A program made the translations under genes and the position numbers. A DNA stretch of 64,000 nucleotides from Sanderia malayensis. Taxonomy: Eukaryota; Cnidaria; Scyphozoa; Semaeostomeae; Pelagiidae. Of this stretch, positions 23,201 to 36,500 are shown one piece after another. The stretch is from NCBI GenBank assembly GCA_013076295.1, contig RQOL01000531.1:5146001-5210000 (forward strand), in the 5' to 3' direction. Each line of letters begins with the position of its first letter. Positions within the stretch are counted from its first letter, which is position 1. The notes beneath the pieces were generated by a model. That model was not told where the DNA came from, ran no database searches, and saw only the letters and a program-made list of their open reading frames with translations.

Positions 23201-26200
23201 TTGGTAAATGCGGCACTGCCCAGTGTCACCAATCAATGGCAGAACACAACTTTTGATGGGGATGAGAGAAAATTTGAGCTATGGGAACTTAAGTTCCTAG
23301 GATATATAAAACTCATGAAGCAGAAACATGTTCTTGTTGGTCCTGTGGAGGAAATCACAGATGAGCAAAATGAGTTAGCATTTTCGGAGCTGATTCTGTT
23401 TTTGGATGACCGTTCTATCTCACTTGTAATGAGAGATGCTATAGATAATGGTAGAAGAGCATTTGAGATACTTCAACAAATTTATGCTGGAAGTAGCAAA
23501 CAAAGGATTATATCTTTGTACACACAACTTACCTCATTGAAGAAGAACCCAAATGAATCGATCACAGACTACACTTTGAAGGCAGAGTCAGCTGCAAATG
23601 CTCTGCGAAATGCTAAGGAAACTGTTAGTGATGGACTCTTGGTTGCAATGGTTGTAAAGGGATTACCAGAAGAATTCAAACCATTTATTGCTGTGACAAA
23701 TCAAGCTGAGAATATCATTTAAGATTGTCAAAAATTCAAACAAGCTTTAAAAAAATTTGATGGCACTGAATGAACAAGAGAAGGTCAGACAGCAAGGCAG
23801 CAGGGAAAAGTAACTCCATAATGAAGATCCAAGATTATAACCGTTGTAAACATCAATCAAACCACAGCATCATTTGTTATAGCTGAGGAATATCTGATCA
23901 CAAATCGTCTGAACCATAAGGCCAATCATGCCAAGAATTGGCGTAGCCATTGTCGTTCACCTAAACACACTGATAAGAATTGCAAAACGTGTAAGAAAAC
24001 AAAAGAACAACAATCACCCTATAAAATCTGCTGTTGAACCACAAGAAAGTAATCACACGTTCACATTTAAAGTAGGTGATGAAGAGCTTTACCTTGAAAC
24101 TAAAAGTGCAGAAAAGGTTCTTTTTGACAGTGGTGCGACCTCCCATATCGTAAATACTGACCTCAACTTTATCCAATCTGACCATTCATTCAAATCTGAA
24201 GAGCACTTCACTTCATTCACTTCACTTCTTCAGAGCTAGCTGATGGATCAAAAGTAAACAATGTTGCAAAGAAAAAAGGGACTATTCTTATATTTTTTCA
24301 GTCCAAGCTGCGACTAGAAAGGGAGTCAAAGTAAACTTTGATGGATATCTTACTGTATTGATAACACCAGATAGAACCACTTTTCAAATTCAACAACACG
24401 GTCGTTTGTACTCCTTATGCAAAAGAAATATTAATTCAGAGAGAACTGAGAGTTTACAAATGTGGCACAGAATTTTGGGCATTGTAACATTAGAAGATAT
24501 TAAAAGGTTGACAAAAATAGTCAATGGCGTGAAAATCAATGATACAAATGATTTTGACTGTGAAACTTGCATCTTGTCTAAGGAAACAAAAATTCGTTAC
24601 AGAGGAGCTGATGTGCGTGCTAAAGAACGTTTTGAGTTGGTGCACACTTACCTTGCAGGCCCCACTGACCCAATCGCAAAAGATGGTTTTAGATATGTTA
24701 TCATCTTCGTTGATGACTATTCAGGATGTAATTTCACGTATTTCCTGAAAAAAAAGTCAGATGTTATGAAAGCAACCAATAAATTCCTGGCCGACATCAA
24801 TCCATATGGTCGAGTCAAAACCTTTAGTTTTAACACAGAAATTTTTTTGCCGGTGATGTCCAACGTGTCAGCAGTGATAATGGTGGTGAGTGCATATCAG
24901 CCAAGTTCGAGTTGTTACGTACCAAAAATGAGATTAAACATGACTTTTCAGCCCTTCACTCACCACACCAAAATGGCACTGCTGAGGGAAATTGGTGTAC
25001 ATTGTTCGATATGGCTCGTGCTGTACTTATCGAGTCTGGCCTACCAAAACACCTTTGGACGGATGCCTTTTTTAAAGCAACCCATATAAAAAACTGTTGT
25101 TATGTAAACAGTGTACAGAACACTCCATGTGGTTTAGTTACTGGAATCAAACAAAATCTCTTTAAGATCCATATTTTTGGAACAATATGTCATTTATGGA
25201 CCTGGCAAGAAATTGGATCCAAGGTCGAGAAAGGGCCAGTTGGTAGGGTATGACTGTGAAAGCCCCGCATACCTTGTTTATTATCCGGAGACAAGAACCA
25301 TCAGTAGACATGATTTGGTTACATTCACTGAAAAATTTCAAATCGCTACAACAGAAAGTCATGCACTTGTATTGCCACCCAACGATGCCGAAACCGAGCA
25401 ATCTACTGGCAAGGCTGCTACCGTTGAAGAACCTGTGAGCCAAGCAGAACAACTCCGTTACCCAAGTCTCAACCGTCAACCACCCAGTTTTTTGGAAGAA
25501 TATGATTGTACTGATTCCCGTCCTCCAAATGATACTTATGATAACTTTAATTGCATTGATTATTGCTACATGTTAAATGCACCAAAATCCTACCGTGAAA
25601 CCCAGAACTGTAATGACTCAGAACACTGAGAAACAGCCATGGATGAGGAGTTGTGTCATTAAGGAACAACAACACATTTACTGTTACCGACCTGCCTGAA
25701 GGAAGGACATCAGTTGGAGGGAGATGGGTCGATGCCTTGAAAGGGGATCCTGAAAACCCAGCCTACAAAGCGCGGTATGTTGCAAAGGGCAACAGCCAGA
25801 TTGCAGGAATTGATTATGGAGAAATTTTTTCACCAACCGCTAGAATGGAGTCAGTGAGATCTCTGAGGGAGATCGCCGTCTATTCTGACCTGATATTGCA
25901 ACATATGGATGTGGAAAGCGCATATCTGCATGCAGCATTCGACCAAGCAATCTATGTCAACAAGCCGGCTGGATACTCAATTGCTAAAAAAGTTTGGAAA
26001 TTAAATAAATCGCTCCGCGAACTGAAACAGAGTGGTAAAATTTGGCAACAAACACTGCATGTTTACCTTATGAAACTTGAGTTGAACCAATCAACTGCAG
26101 ACCCGTGCATGCTTTTCAAACGTGAAGGCAATGAAATAAATTAACGAATAAAAATGAGTTACGTGAAAGATTGTTACGACGTTTCGGGCTTGACCCGTTA

Positions 26201-27691
26201 TCAAGAGAAAACGAGGACAATGGGTCAACTGGTCAAGCCTAAAACGTCGTAACAATCTTTCACGTAACTGATTTTTATTCGTTAATTTATGTTATTGCAT
26301 TAATAATGGCTAACACGCAACTTGGAAATATTGTATATAGTCCAGAGGCTCAAGGGGGAGTATTGCTACCCGACGAGGGAGTTTACCAGACCAACTTTTT
26401 CTAGACGAGTTTTTGGTGTAGAATTCGAATCCGGATGTTGATCAGGTGGGAGAGGCCGCTCTTCCGAGATATGGGGGGTTTTTGACTAAAGATAGGGACA
26501 AACAGCTAATCTCTCTGCAAATGACTAAACAAACTGGAACTTTATCAAACAAACTGTTTCTAAACCAGTTTTAGTGCAGAATTCAAATATGGATGTTGAT
26601 CAGGGGGGAGAGGGCATTTTTCCGAGATTAGGGGGTTTGTCCAAAAAATTGAATTTTTTCACCCAGCTATTGCTATTTATGGGGCAACTTTACCAGACGA
26701 ATTTTTAATGATCCATTGTGGAGTAGACATTAAATTGTTGCTATATAATAAATGAAAGACTTTGTGGGGATCTATCTGGGCACTCTCTCTGATGTGCTCT
26801 TCCAAGCAAGTTGGACCGGACAGGTCCATCGGAAAAACGCTTCTCGAGACTACAATTCGCCATTGCAAGCAACGGAGATTTTAAGCTTGAGCTATTCCCA
26901 CTTCACTCGCCGTTACTGAGGGAATCCTTGTTAGTTTCTTTTCCTCCGCTTATTAGCATGCTTAAATTCAGCGGGTAGTCTTGCCTGACCTGAGGTCAAA
27001 GTGTCAGAGAGTTGCTGATGTGCTGCTCCGAGCGCGAGGCAGTTCAAAGACTTTTTCGTTGCCCTGCTGTTCGGAGAGACGGCCAGCCGGGTCGCAAGCA
27101 CTGAACTTCAAGACACGCAGCACTAGGCTGCGACGTCTCAACGCCGCACCTCCTCCCACGAGGATGGGTGCGTGAGTTTTTGTCATGACGCTCAGACAGA
27201 CATGCTCCTTGGAAGACCAAGGAGCGATATTTGCGTTCAAAGATTTGATGATTCGCTGAGTTCTGCAATTCACATTACTTATCGCAACTGGCTGCGTTTT
27301 TCATCGATGCACGAGCCAAGAGATCCACCGTTAGAAGTTGTCTCATATTTTTCCAACTATGTAGTCTTTCTGTAAACAGCAAAGACTCCACCTCTCATGA
27401 AATTTCTCAAAAATGTTTTTCAAAAACAACAAAGTCTCCGTGTGAGGCCGACAGGACTGCTGCCTGTCATTCAAGGCCGGACCGGTCGAGCTCCAGCCAC
27501 CTCACACGAATCCGTACGAGTTCACAGTGGTAACGATCAATGCAACGCCCTACAACTTGCAGGTTCACCTGCGGAAACCTTGTTACGACCTTTACTTCCT
27601 CTAAATGATCGAACTTGAACGACTTCTCGGCTTTCCGCTTCAGCCGTTCCCGGCCGAGGCGGCGCCAATCCGATGGTCTCGCTAGACCATT

Positions 27692-27737
<46 letters not shown>

Positions 27738-27738
27738 A

Positions 27739-27781
<43 letters not shown>

Positions 27782-28108
27782 CCAGATCAATAAGTGCAAT
27801 GATCTATTCCCATCACGACGATGTTTGAGAAGATTACCCACACCTATCGGCAAAGGTTAAGACTCGCTGCCATCGTCAGTGTAGCGTGCGTGCGGCCCAG
27901 AACATCTAAGGGCATCACAGACCTATTATTGCCTTCCTTACGATGGTTAACACCAACAGTCTCTCTATAAAGTCAGGCACGAAGCGAGATTCGTGTGACT
28001 ATTTAGCACGATAAGGTCTCGTTCATTAACGGAATTAACCAGACAAATCACTCCACCAACTAAGACAGCCATGCACCACCACCCATAGAATCAAAAAAGA
28101 GCTCTCAA

Positions 28109-28139
<31 letters not shown>

Positions 28140-28180
28140 GAGTTTTCCTGTGTTGAGTCAAGTTAAGCCCCAGGCTCCAA

Positions 28181-28220
<40 letters not shown>

Positions 28221-30544
28221 TTTGCAACCATACTTCCCCCGGAACCCAAAAACTTTGGTTTCCCATAAGGTGCCAACGGGGTCATTAAATAACGCCCGCC
28301 GATCCCTAGTCGGCATCGTTTATGGTTAGAACTAGGACGGTATCTGATCGTCTTCGAGCCTCTAACTTTCGTTCTTGATTAATGAAAACATTCTTGGCAA
28401 ACGCTTTCACAGTTATTCCTCTTTCGTAAATCCAAGAATTTCACCTCTGACTACGAACAACATGTTTATGGACATATCTAGACATAAAACCCCTATATTA
28501 TATCGGTAATTTCCCCAGCATCCGGTGAAGTTTTACTCCAAAAACTAGTTTAAAAACAGTTGTCTACTGAATCAACCCTGAAAATTTCAGTTCTCAGTCT
28601 ACTGATTTCTTTTCCACATTTTTTGGACAGACCCCCCTAATCTCGGAAAAATGCCCTTGCCCCCCTGATCAACATCCATATTCGAATTTTGCACTAAAAA
28701 CTGGTTTAGAAACAGTTTGTTTGATAAAGTTCCACGTTGGTTAGTCATTTGCAAAGAGATTAGCTGTTTGTCCCTATCTTTGGTCAAAAACACCCCATAT
28801 CTCGGAAAAACGTCCTCTTCCACCCGATCAACATCCAGATTCGAATTCTACACCAAAAACTGGTCTAGAAAAAGTTGGTCTGCTAAACTCCCTCGTCGGG
28901 TGGCAATACTCCCCCTTGAGCCTCTGGACTAATAGGCCTTTTCACAGAAAAAAAGCATGCTGGGAAAAAGGAAAATATGTTTCGATTTTGATCGCACGAT
29001 GCACACAATTTTCTGTTTTTAGTTGAGATCAGAGAAAATAATTTCATTGTCGCAACGTATCACTCGAAAAACCTAATGGATAGAAAAATCATACAGACCT
29101 ATCTATGGATATGAGGTATGTTACTCTAAATTTATTTGAATCAACTTTCCCACAGCAACAGTGCTGATCCGTACACTGTTTACAAAATAGCGGCCCAGCT
29201 ACCTCGACAGAAGTCAACACTTTGGCCTGTATCTCCAGAAATCTGCTTGTCATCCTCTCCAAACTTAACATGAAGCATTCCTTACTATTAACAGAAGTAA
29301 TCTGCAAAAATCCCATTTTTCGAGCAATAGATTCTGACACAGTGGCATCTTAAATGTTTCCTTCTTCTACTTCGGCTCCGACAGTCAAAACGGCGTCCAA
29401 GCATGCAACGGGTTTAAAAACGCACGGGAAAGTCCTGCACAACCCGGCCAAGGGGGGGGGGCGGGGAACAGGGGGTAAATTAAATACTAGTTGACATTTT
29501 TCCCGCCAAATTTTAAAGCTTGTTCACAACTATCGGCTTGTATAGACGTTTCTAAAATTGTTTAATTATTAATTGTTTATTGGAATATTGTGTGGAAAGT
29601 GTAGGCCAGTGACTTGGATTTTCTTGAAAAATTAAATATGGGGACAGATAATTTTTTTCTGGATGCCAGAACAGGAAAAGTTGCTCAGAAGAATGGTTCG
29701 TTAGAAGTCATGTGCAGGAATTCAAGTTTCATGTTTTCCCAGTGGATTTTGATTCAAGACAGAAATGGGAGTTTGCAATAAAAAAAGGCACTAGATAAGA
29801 AATGCTTCACTGAAGCTGATCACAAAGTTGCGTCCTCCAACCATTTTGAGTATGGGAAGCCTACACCAGTATCCCCTGCACCTTCAATATGTTTAGCGAA
29901 AGTGACCTGAAATGGAGACAATTGTGAACAAATTTTGAAATTTGGCGGGGAAATATCAGCTGATATTTGTAAATGTTTATTCACCCCCTGTTTGCCTCCT
30001 TTGTCCGTGTTGTGCAGGACCTTCCCGCGCGGCGTTTTTAAGCCCGTTGCATGTTTGGACGCCGTTCTGACTGTATTTCGGAGCCGAAGTAGAAGAAGGA
30101 ACAACTCAAAATGATACTGTGTCAGAATATATTGCTCGAAAAATTGGATTTTTGCAGAATACTTCTGTTAATAGTAGGGGATACTTCATGTTAAGTTTGG
30201 AGAGGGTGACAAGCAGATTGCTGGAAATACCGGACAAAATGTTGACTTCTGTCGTGGTAACTAGGCCGCTATTTTGTAAACAGTGGCGATGGCCGCCGCA
30301 GTTTGTCAAGGATCAGCACTGTTTCTGTGGGAACGTTGATTGAAATAAATTCAGAATAACATACCTCATATCCATAGGTAGGTCTGTATGATTTGTCCAT
30401 CCATTGGGTGCTTCGAGTGATACGTTGTGACAATTAAATTATCGTCTCTCATCTCAACTAGAAACTGAAAACTGTTGTGTGCCTCAAAATCGAAATATAT
30501 TTCCCTTCTTCCCAGCATGCTCTTCTTTCTGTGAATAGTCCTAT

Positions 30545-30579
<35 letters not shown>

Positions 30580-33500
30580 AAGAGAGAGAGAGAGAGCAAC
30601 GATAAAAGTGTCCAAAGGTGCACATACAAAAAGCAGGGTTTCTATTGCTCAAAGTACTTCTGGGTCTGTGACATGGGGGCCTTGAAGATTACAAAACCCA
30701 GCCTCTGGTGGTTTTTGACAAGAGCTACCAAGACAAGGATAAGCGAGCGAATGTTGTGAATGAAATGGAGGTAGAAATTGCAATTAGTGTTGGAAACATA
30801 ATGAACAAACTTCTAATTTTACGATCAAAGCTGAGAGGAGAAATGCAAGGCTGCTAAGACAAAGTAAGAACAAAGTGCAGATGGGTTACAAAAACCTACC
30901 TGGATTTTTTTAGACAAACTACAGTTTATGTACCTTAGTCATGCAACCTGTAAAGGACAAACATAGCGGGAGTACAGTGATAGCAAGGGTGTCAGCGAAA
31001 TAATTGTGCGAAATGTGATATAAGCATAACACTTGGTAAAATACGTAGTTTGATATGCTGAAAAAGATAGGATGCAGCCTGGCTTCTAAAGTGCCGAAAA
31101 CAACAATTATGGTACAAATTAAATGTCAATGCCATTTTTAGATCACAGTACAGGGTTCCAGGCGTCTAAAATGCTAATTAACATAACAAAGGTAGAAATT
31201 TAGATAAAAGAAGAAGCCTTGTAAGAATATACAGTTTACAGTTCTGAGCGAGATAGGATGCATTCGCCTATCACTTCATGCCACTGAAATGTTTATTGCA
31301 GTAACTATGCTAAAAATTATAACGAACAATTAAAACTTGGTAAAAATTCACCTTTTGATAGGACGAAAAGGACAGTATGCAAGTCCCTTCATAGTATTCC
31401 TTATAAAACAATTGGGCTGAGAAATATATTCGGGATTTGATGATTTGTCTTCAATCACCCGAACTTATCAATGTGGATAGAATTTTTGTTATAAGAATGT
31501 TATACGATATACTTCGTTTATGGTCCAATGAATTAATTCTGATAAAGCCTCCTCCTTCGGAATGAACCTCGCCTAAAGTTTACTTTTGCAAGTAAGCCTT
31601 ATTCTGAATATGTTCTCATCGGGCTTCATTTGAATGCGGAGAATATTCAATCTGCAGCACCAACAGGAAGTGATGATTTATTTGATAGCTGTAGCGATGA
31701 AAAAATCTCCATGCAAATATTTTACATCAACAAACACAACAACACTAAGTTATTAAGCAAGCGTCTGACCAGTTCTTTATCATGAAATTCTGATTTACAT
31801 AGTTTCTTTTTAATTGTGCTTCTGCTATTAAAGTTTCGTTCTTTGTACATTGAGCACTTTATGTCGGGTAAACAAGACCAATGAAGGCATGTGCATTGTT
31901 ATATATTTAAAATGTATATATACATATATTTATATGGTGTGCAATATATCTTGTTTTTTAGCAACGGAAAGAGAACAAAAAGCAATGTCTTTGCCAGATA
32001 ACGTTCCCGCTGAAGCGTTACCCAAGTGCCTTTCGCTGTTATGCAGCGAGTCTTCTCCATGTGCTTGCAAGGCCGTGGAGTACATACTAACATGTTCTAA
32101 GTTTAATGACATTGCAATTGCAAACGCTGTTTGCGTAATTGATGCTATTCAAAACAACTTCACAGATAGCTGTTTGAAGCTTCTTCTGCAACGTGGTGCT
32201 GACCCAAACTTGGTTGTTAAAGGCATATCACCCTTGCAAGCTGCACTTCACTCTTCCAAACTCCTGACTACAACTGTTGTGGAAATGATAAGGCGTGGCG
32301 CCGATGTGGGCGTCTTTATACCTCATATCAAACATGAACCACATGTGCACACATTTCTGCGTCTGTGTCTTCGAACACGTAAGTTTTTCCTTTACCATTA
32401 TCGTTTATTCATTATTCTTTATTAATACCTTAGTTGAGTCATTGTATACTTTTATCATTATATGTATTATTGTGCTTGGGGAGAAATTGAACCTGAAAGA
32501 ATAATGTTCCTTTTCAATGCACATTTTCACTTATCATCTTGAGCTATGGTGCCTAACATAGTAAAATCCCGTATATAAGAACCTTGATTTTTAACTTGGA
32601 ATTTAGGACCCTGACTTTTACATAGAGCCTATATTGGTTTTGGCTCTTAACAATGAAGCACATTTTGAGAAATTTATCTCGGAAAATGCAGTCTGGAGTT
32701 GAATTAAATTAAAATAAAATTTAACTATATGTAAGCTTTCAGAATATTTTTAACGGAATCAGAGCAATAACTTAAATTTTACTGTGAAAAAATGCCTAGA
32801 AGTGTTGAGATTTAAGGCTCTAGGTTCTTAAATGTGGGTAGCTTTCATATATGGGTTTTTGCTGTAGCTATGAACTAAAACACTATTTTCTTATACAGAA
32901 AACGTGGATCTTTTCAAAGCTGCCTTTTCAGACATTGATGTAACTACCATTGACGAGAATGGTAATACATTTCTTCACATTCTTGCTAATGAAGAAAGTA
33001 GCGAGTCAGTGAATCGATGCCTGTCCGAACTTTTGAATTGTGGCAAAATTGATCCTAGCATCAAAAATAGGAAGAAGGAAAGAGCAACCGATATTTTGTT
33101 AGATCCAAATGACAAGAGAAGAGTATTGCTTGCAGAATATGAAACTATATTTCACAGTATTTCGACGGCTATTAATAATCATGGAAAGAAGAAGAAAAAT
33201 AGGAAGGCGAAGAGAAATGTAAGCAATGTCAATACTGTCGCTGATAGTTTGAGTATGACCAAAGCATTGTCACAAGTAGGCACAAGGCAAGTAGGACATT
33301 CTAAAGAAATCCACAGTCACGCTTCTAAGCCATTAGAAAATGCGCAGAGCCGGTTGGACGTTTTTTGTGCTTCACCTAAATCATTTGAAAAAGGCCAAAA
33401 TTGCATCAACCCATTAGAAGAGCTTCGAAAAAACATATCTGTGGGTATTCAAAACTTTGTTGAAATTGATGCACCAGTCAGAAAAAATGCTGATAAGAGT

Positions 33501-36500
33501 GTTAAAACCAATGACGTAGACTCGTTAGAATCAACAGATGATGTACCACCTGATGCCCATGATCCGAGTAATGATCCTGAACCGCAATTTAGCGAAATTT
33601 GTGGACATGATATTGATAATTTAGATGGCCTGCCATGGGAAGTTCAATGTAGTTCGGAGTTCTTGAAGAAACTAAAAGACAGAAAATTGAAGGCAGTTAT
33701 CAAGAAAAAGATTCTCCAAAAAGTCGAGTTTCTTGCATCTGGGGATTGGCGTCCTGAATTGGCTATTAAGTTAAGAGGTGCTTGGACATCAAAAGGAATA
33801 TGTATTTATGAGGCAAAAATTGATAAAGGAGGAAGAATTTTATGGGAGAAGGCAGTAGCATTTTCAGAAAGATGCAGCGTTGGGTCTGAAGATTGTACCG
33901 AGGTTGATACCAATGCCAGAGAGAAGTTTATTTACACAGATGTCATTCGCTTGTGGAACTTTACACTTGATCACAATGAAGTTCCACGCTTAATTAATCA
34001 AATCGTAAGCTCGCACAATCGTGGAAAGTCCTGTACTCTTAAAAAGAATTTGAAAAGTCTGCCTATGGAATCATGTGTTGACGTTAGGGATGATATTCGA
34101 GTTCCACAACGCTACATTATTGCTGATGTTCAAAATTACCCTCGAGAGGAAATAGTGAAGAGTAAACAAGTATATTTAGGAAGCACTGGTCATCATTCCG
34201 AAAAAAGTGTTTTCTTCCCTCCTGGAAGTCCAGATGAAAGAGAATATCATATCCTTAAGTTTTATTCTCTTTCGAGTGCCATGGCAAACAGCATCCTGGC
34301 AAACAATGAGCAAAGCGTTGATTTTCCTTTCCAAGTAAGCGAGCTTGAGCATTCGATAATACGTCTCAGGACTTCTCCACCTGCATCTATTTTGTTGCTT
34401 GGTAGAAGTGGCACTGGAAAAACTACTTGCTGCATATATCGTTTGTGGAGTCAATTTAAAACATACTGGGAAAGAGCACTCACTGCAGGTCGTCACATTG
34501 CAACTGTGCGGACAATAATTGAGGATGGAACCGTTTTGAAGGACACCAATCCAGTAGAACAAGTGAAAAAATCTAACTCCAAAGGAGCTATAGAATGCGC
34601 GCAAAGACTGAATTGTGGTTGTAACGAGTCTTCCTGTCTTTGTGCTATTGCTTCATTCAGGGCTGCTTCGGGATTTGGACCAATTTCAAGCAACATATTT
34701 ACAGAAGCTGGCAATGGTGAATCCAAACAAGATAATGGCTCATGCAGTAAAGAAGAACTGGCAGTCGACAGTGAAAAAGAAAGAGAAATGTGAGGTGGAG
34801 AACAAGAACAAGATGGTCAATATCGCCACCTGCGCCAATTATTTATTACCAAAAACAAAGTTCTTTGTCGTGAAGTACGGAGAAACTTTAAAGACCTTTG
34901 TTGTGGTATTCCAGAGGCAAGTGGTTACATGATGCATTCCATGGACGAAATGGCTGTTAACCTCAATAACCTCAACGAGTTCTCGTTTCCACTTTTTCTT
35001 GATTCTCGAGATCTATTGTTCATGATGGATGCAACTCTACCAGGACCTAGTTTCTTTGAACGTGACAGCAATGGGAAAACATTGAAGCCGGTGCCCGGGT
35101 GGGGTGAAAGTGATATTCATCTTGAAATCCTGCCATTATTTGATCACGAAGACGAGTTTGAATCTGACAATGAGCAAGATGAAATATTAACTGAAGCCCC
35201 ATCGGTTCCTTCATTTGGTAGGCAAGGTTCAGTTGCAGCCAAAGAAGTAACATATGCGTTGTTCAGTCAGGAAATATGGCCCAAAATCGATCGAAAGTTT
35301 AAATCATCATACCATCCGTCCCTCATCTGGACAGAAATTCGCTCTTTTATAAAAGGAAGTGTCGAGGCATTGCTATCAAAAAGTGGTTTTATGAGCAAAG
35401 AAGAATACAAGTCAGTTGGCCGCAAAAAGGCTCCAAACTTCTCTGGCAATCGAGAAATCATATATCAAATGTTCTGTGCATATGACAATATTTGCAGAGA
35501 AAGAAATCTTTTTGACGAACTTGATGTCCTTGACAGTGTATATCAACGTTTAAATAAATTTCCTTTGCCAGATTGGTTATTTGATGAATTATACGTAGAC
35601 GAGACTCAAGATTTTACGGAGGCTGAACTCTTTACATTAATTCGATGTTGTCAGAACCCGAATCATCTTTTTTTTACCGGAGATACAGCCCAAAGTATTA
35701 TGAGAGGTGTTGCATTTAGGTTCAGTGACCTACGTTCATTGTTTTACAAGGCAAAAACTGCGCTGAGCGATGAGAAAAATTCGACCATTAATGTTCCTGA
35801 AAAGGTTTATCAACTGACCTATAACTATCGCTCCCATAGGGGTATATTGAACTTGGCATCAGCTATTGTTAATATTCTTGGTGAGCTATTTCCAGAGTCT
35901 TTTGACAAACTAGAAAACGATGTTGGACTATTTGATGGCCCAAAGCCAGTTATCCTTGAAGCAAGCGATTTTAGTGACCTTGCCTTGTTGCTAAGTGGAG
36001 CACGAAGGAAGACATCCCCTATTGAATTTGGTGCTCATCAAGTTGTTATTGTAGCAACAGAAGAGAGCAAGACGACACTACCCGAAGAGCTTTCTTGTGC
36101 TCTTGTCTTGTCCATATATGAAGCCAAGGGACTAGAGTTCGATGATGTGTTGCTGTACAATTTTTTCAAAGACTCTCAGGTAAAGATTCTGTCACCTAAT
36201 ATTTGAATATCTTCAACGTTATTGAATGTGATAGAAGGCTAGTTCTAGTACTGAAGTAGTTTAAGCCGGTTGTAATGAAGTCAAGTATCCACTGGGCAAA
36301 AATACAGCTATAGGAGGATGCAGCTACATGCCTACATTTAATAACTAGACGCTTGCAAACTGCAATGAGGTGCTGCCGGGGGTATTAAAAAGTTTGTGAA
36401 ATAGGTTTCGAACCTTAAATTTAACAGTAGGCCTGAAGACTGAAGCCTTCAAAGAACGCGATGTTCAATAAAATGCTTACTAAAATCATGTATACTGCTA

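Larger units (their letters stand above)
26340..28929. mobile_element. Inverted-repeat unit enclosing an rDNA segment
   Basis: 2590 bp bounded by inverted repeats of about 310 bp (26340-26649 and 28618-28929) that begin GTCCAGAGGCTCAAGGGGGA on each side and are flanked by TA (26338-26339; 28930-28931). Between them lies degenerate antisense rDNA: 28S 5' end, ITS2, 5.8S, ITS1 and the 3' half of 18S. Each arm holds tandem sub-repeats (…GGATGTTGATCAGG.GGGAGAG… twice), and a third degenerate unit start lies at about 26664. Two readings: a TIR element with TA duplication that captured rDNA, or two inverted LTR-like copies, because CAAGGGGGAG|TATTG resembles a Copia polypurine tract and LTR start. 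It lies in TRANK1 intron 6. Confidence 0.7.

Noticed and set aside
27004..27853. Open frames within the rDNA segment
   Set aside because: They run through 18S, ITS and 5.8S sequence and are not proteins.
26338..30545. One single giant element including both the rDNA unit and the next foldback
   Set aside because: The two have unrelated terminal sequences and each is symmetric on its own centre, so I treat them as neighbours.
30366..30652. Minus-strand proteins rich in S, L, H and T
   Set aside because: Direct translation of the TG/AG microsatellite and foldback arm.
34789..34815. A tiny intron removing the in-frame TGA
   Set aside because: GTGAGG could act as a donor, but conserved coding sequence resumes so soon that the intron would be under 30 nt with no usable acceptor.
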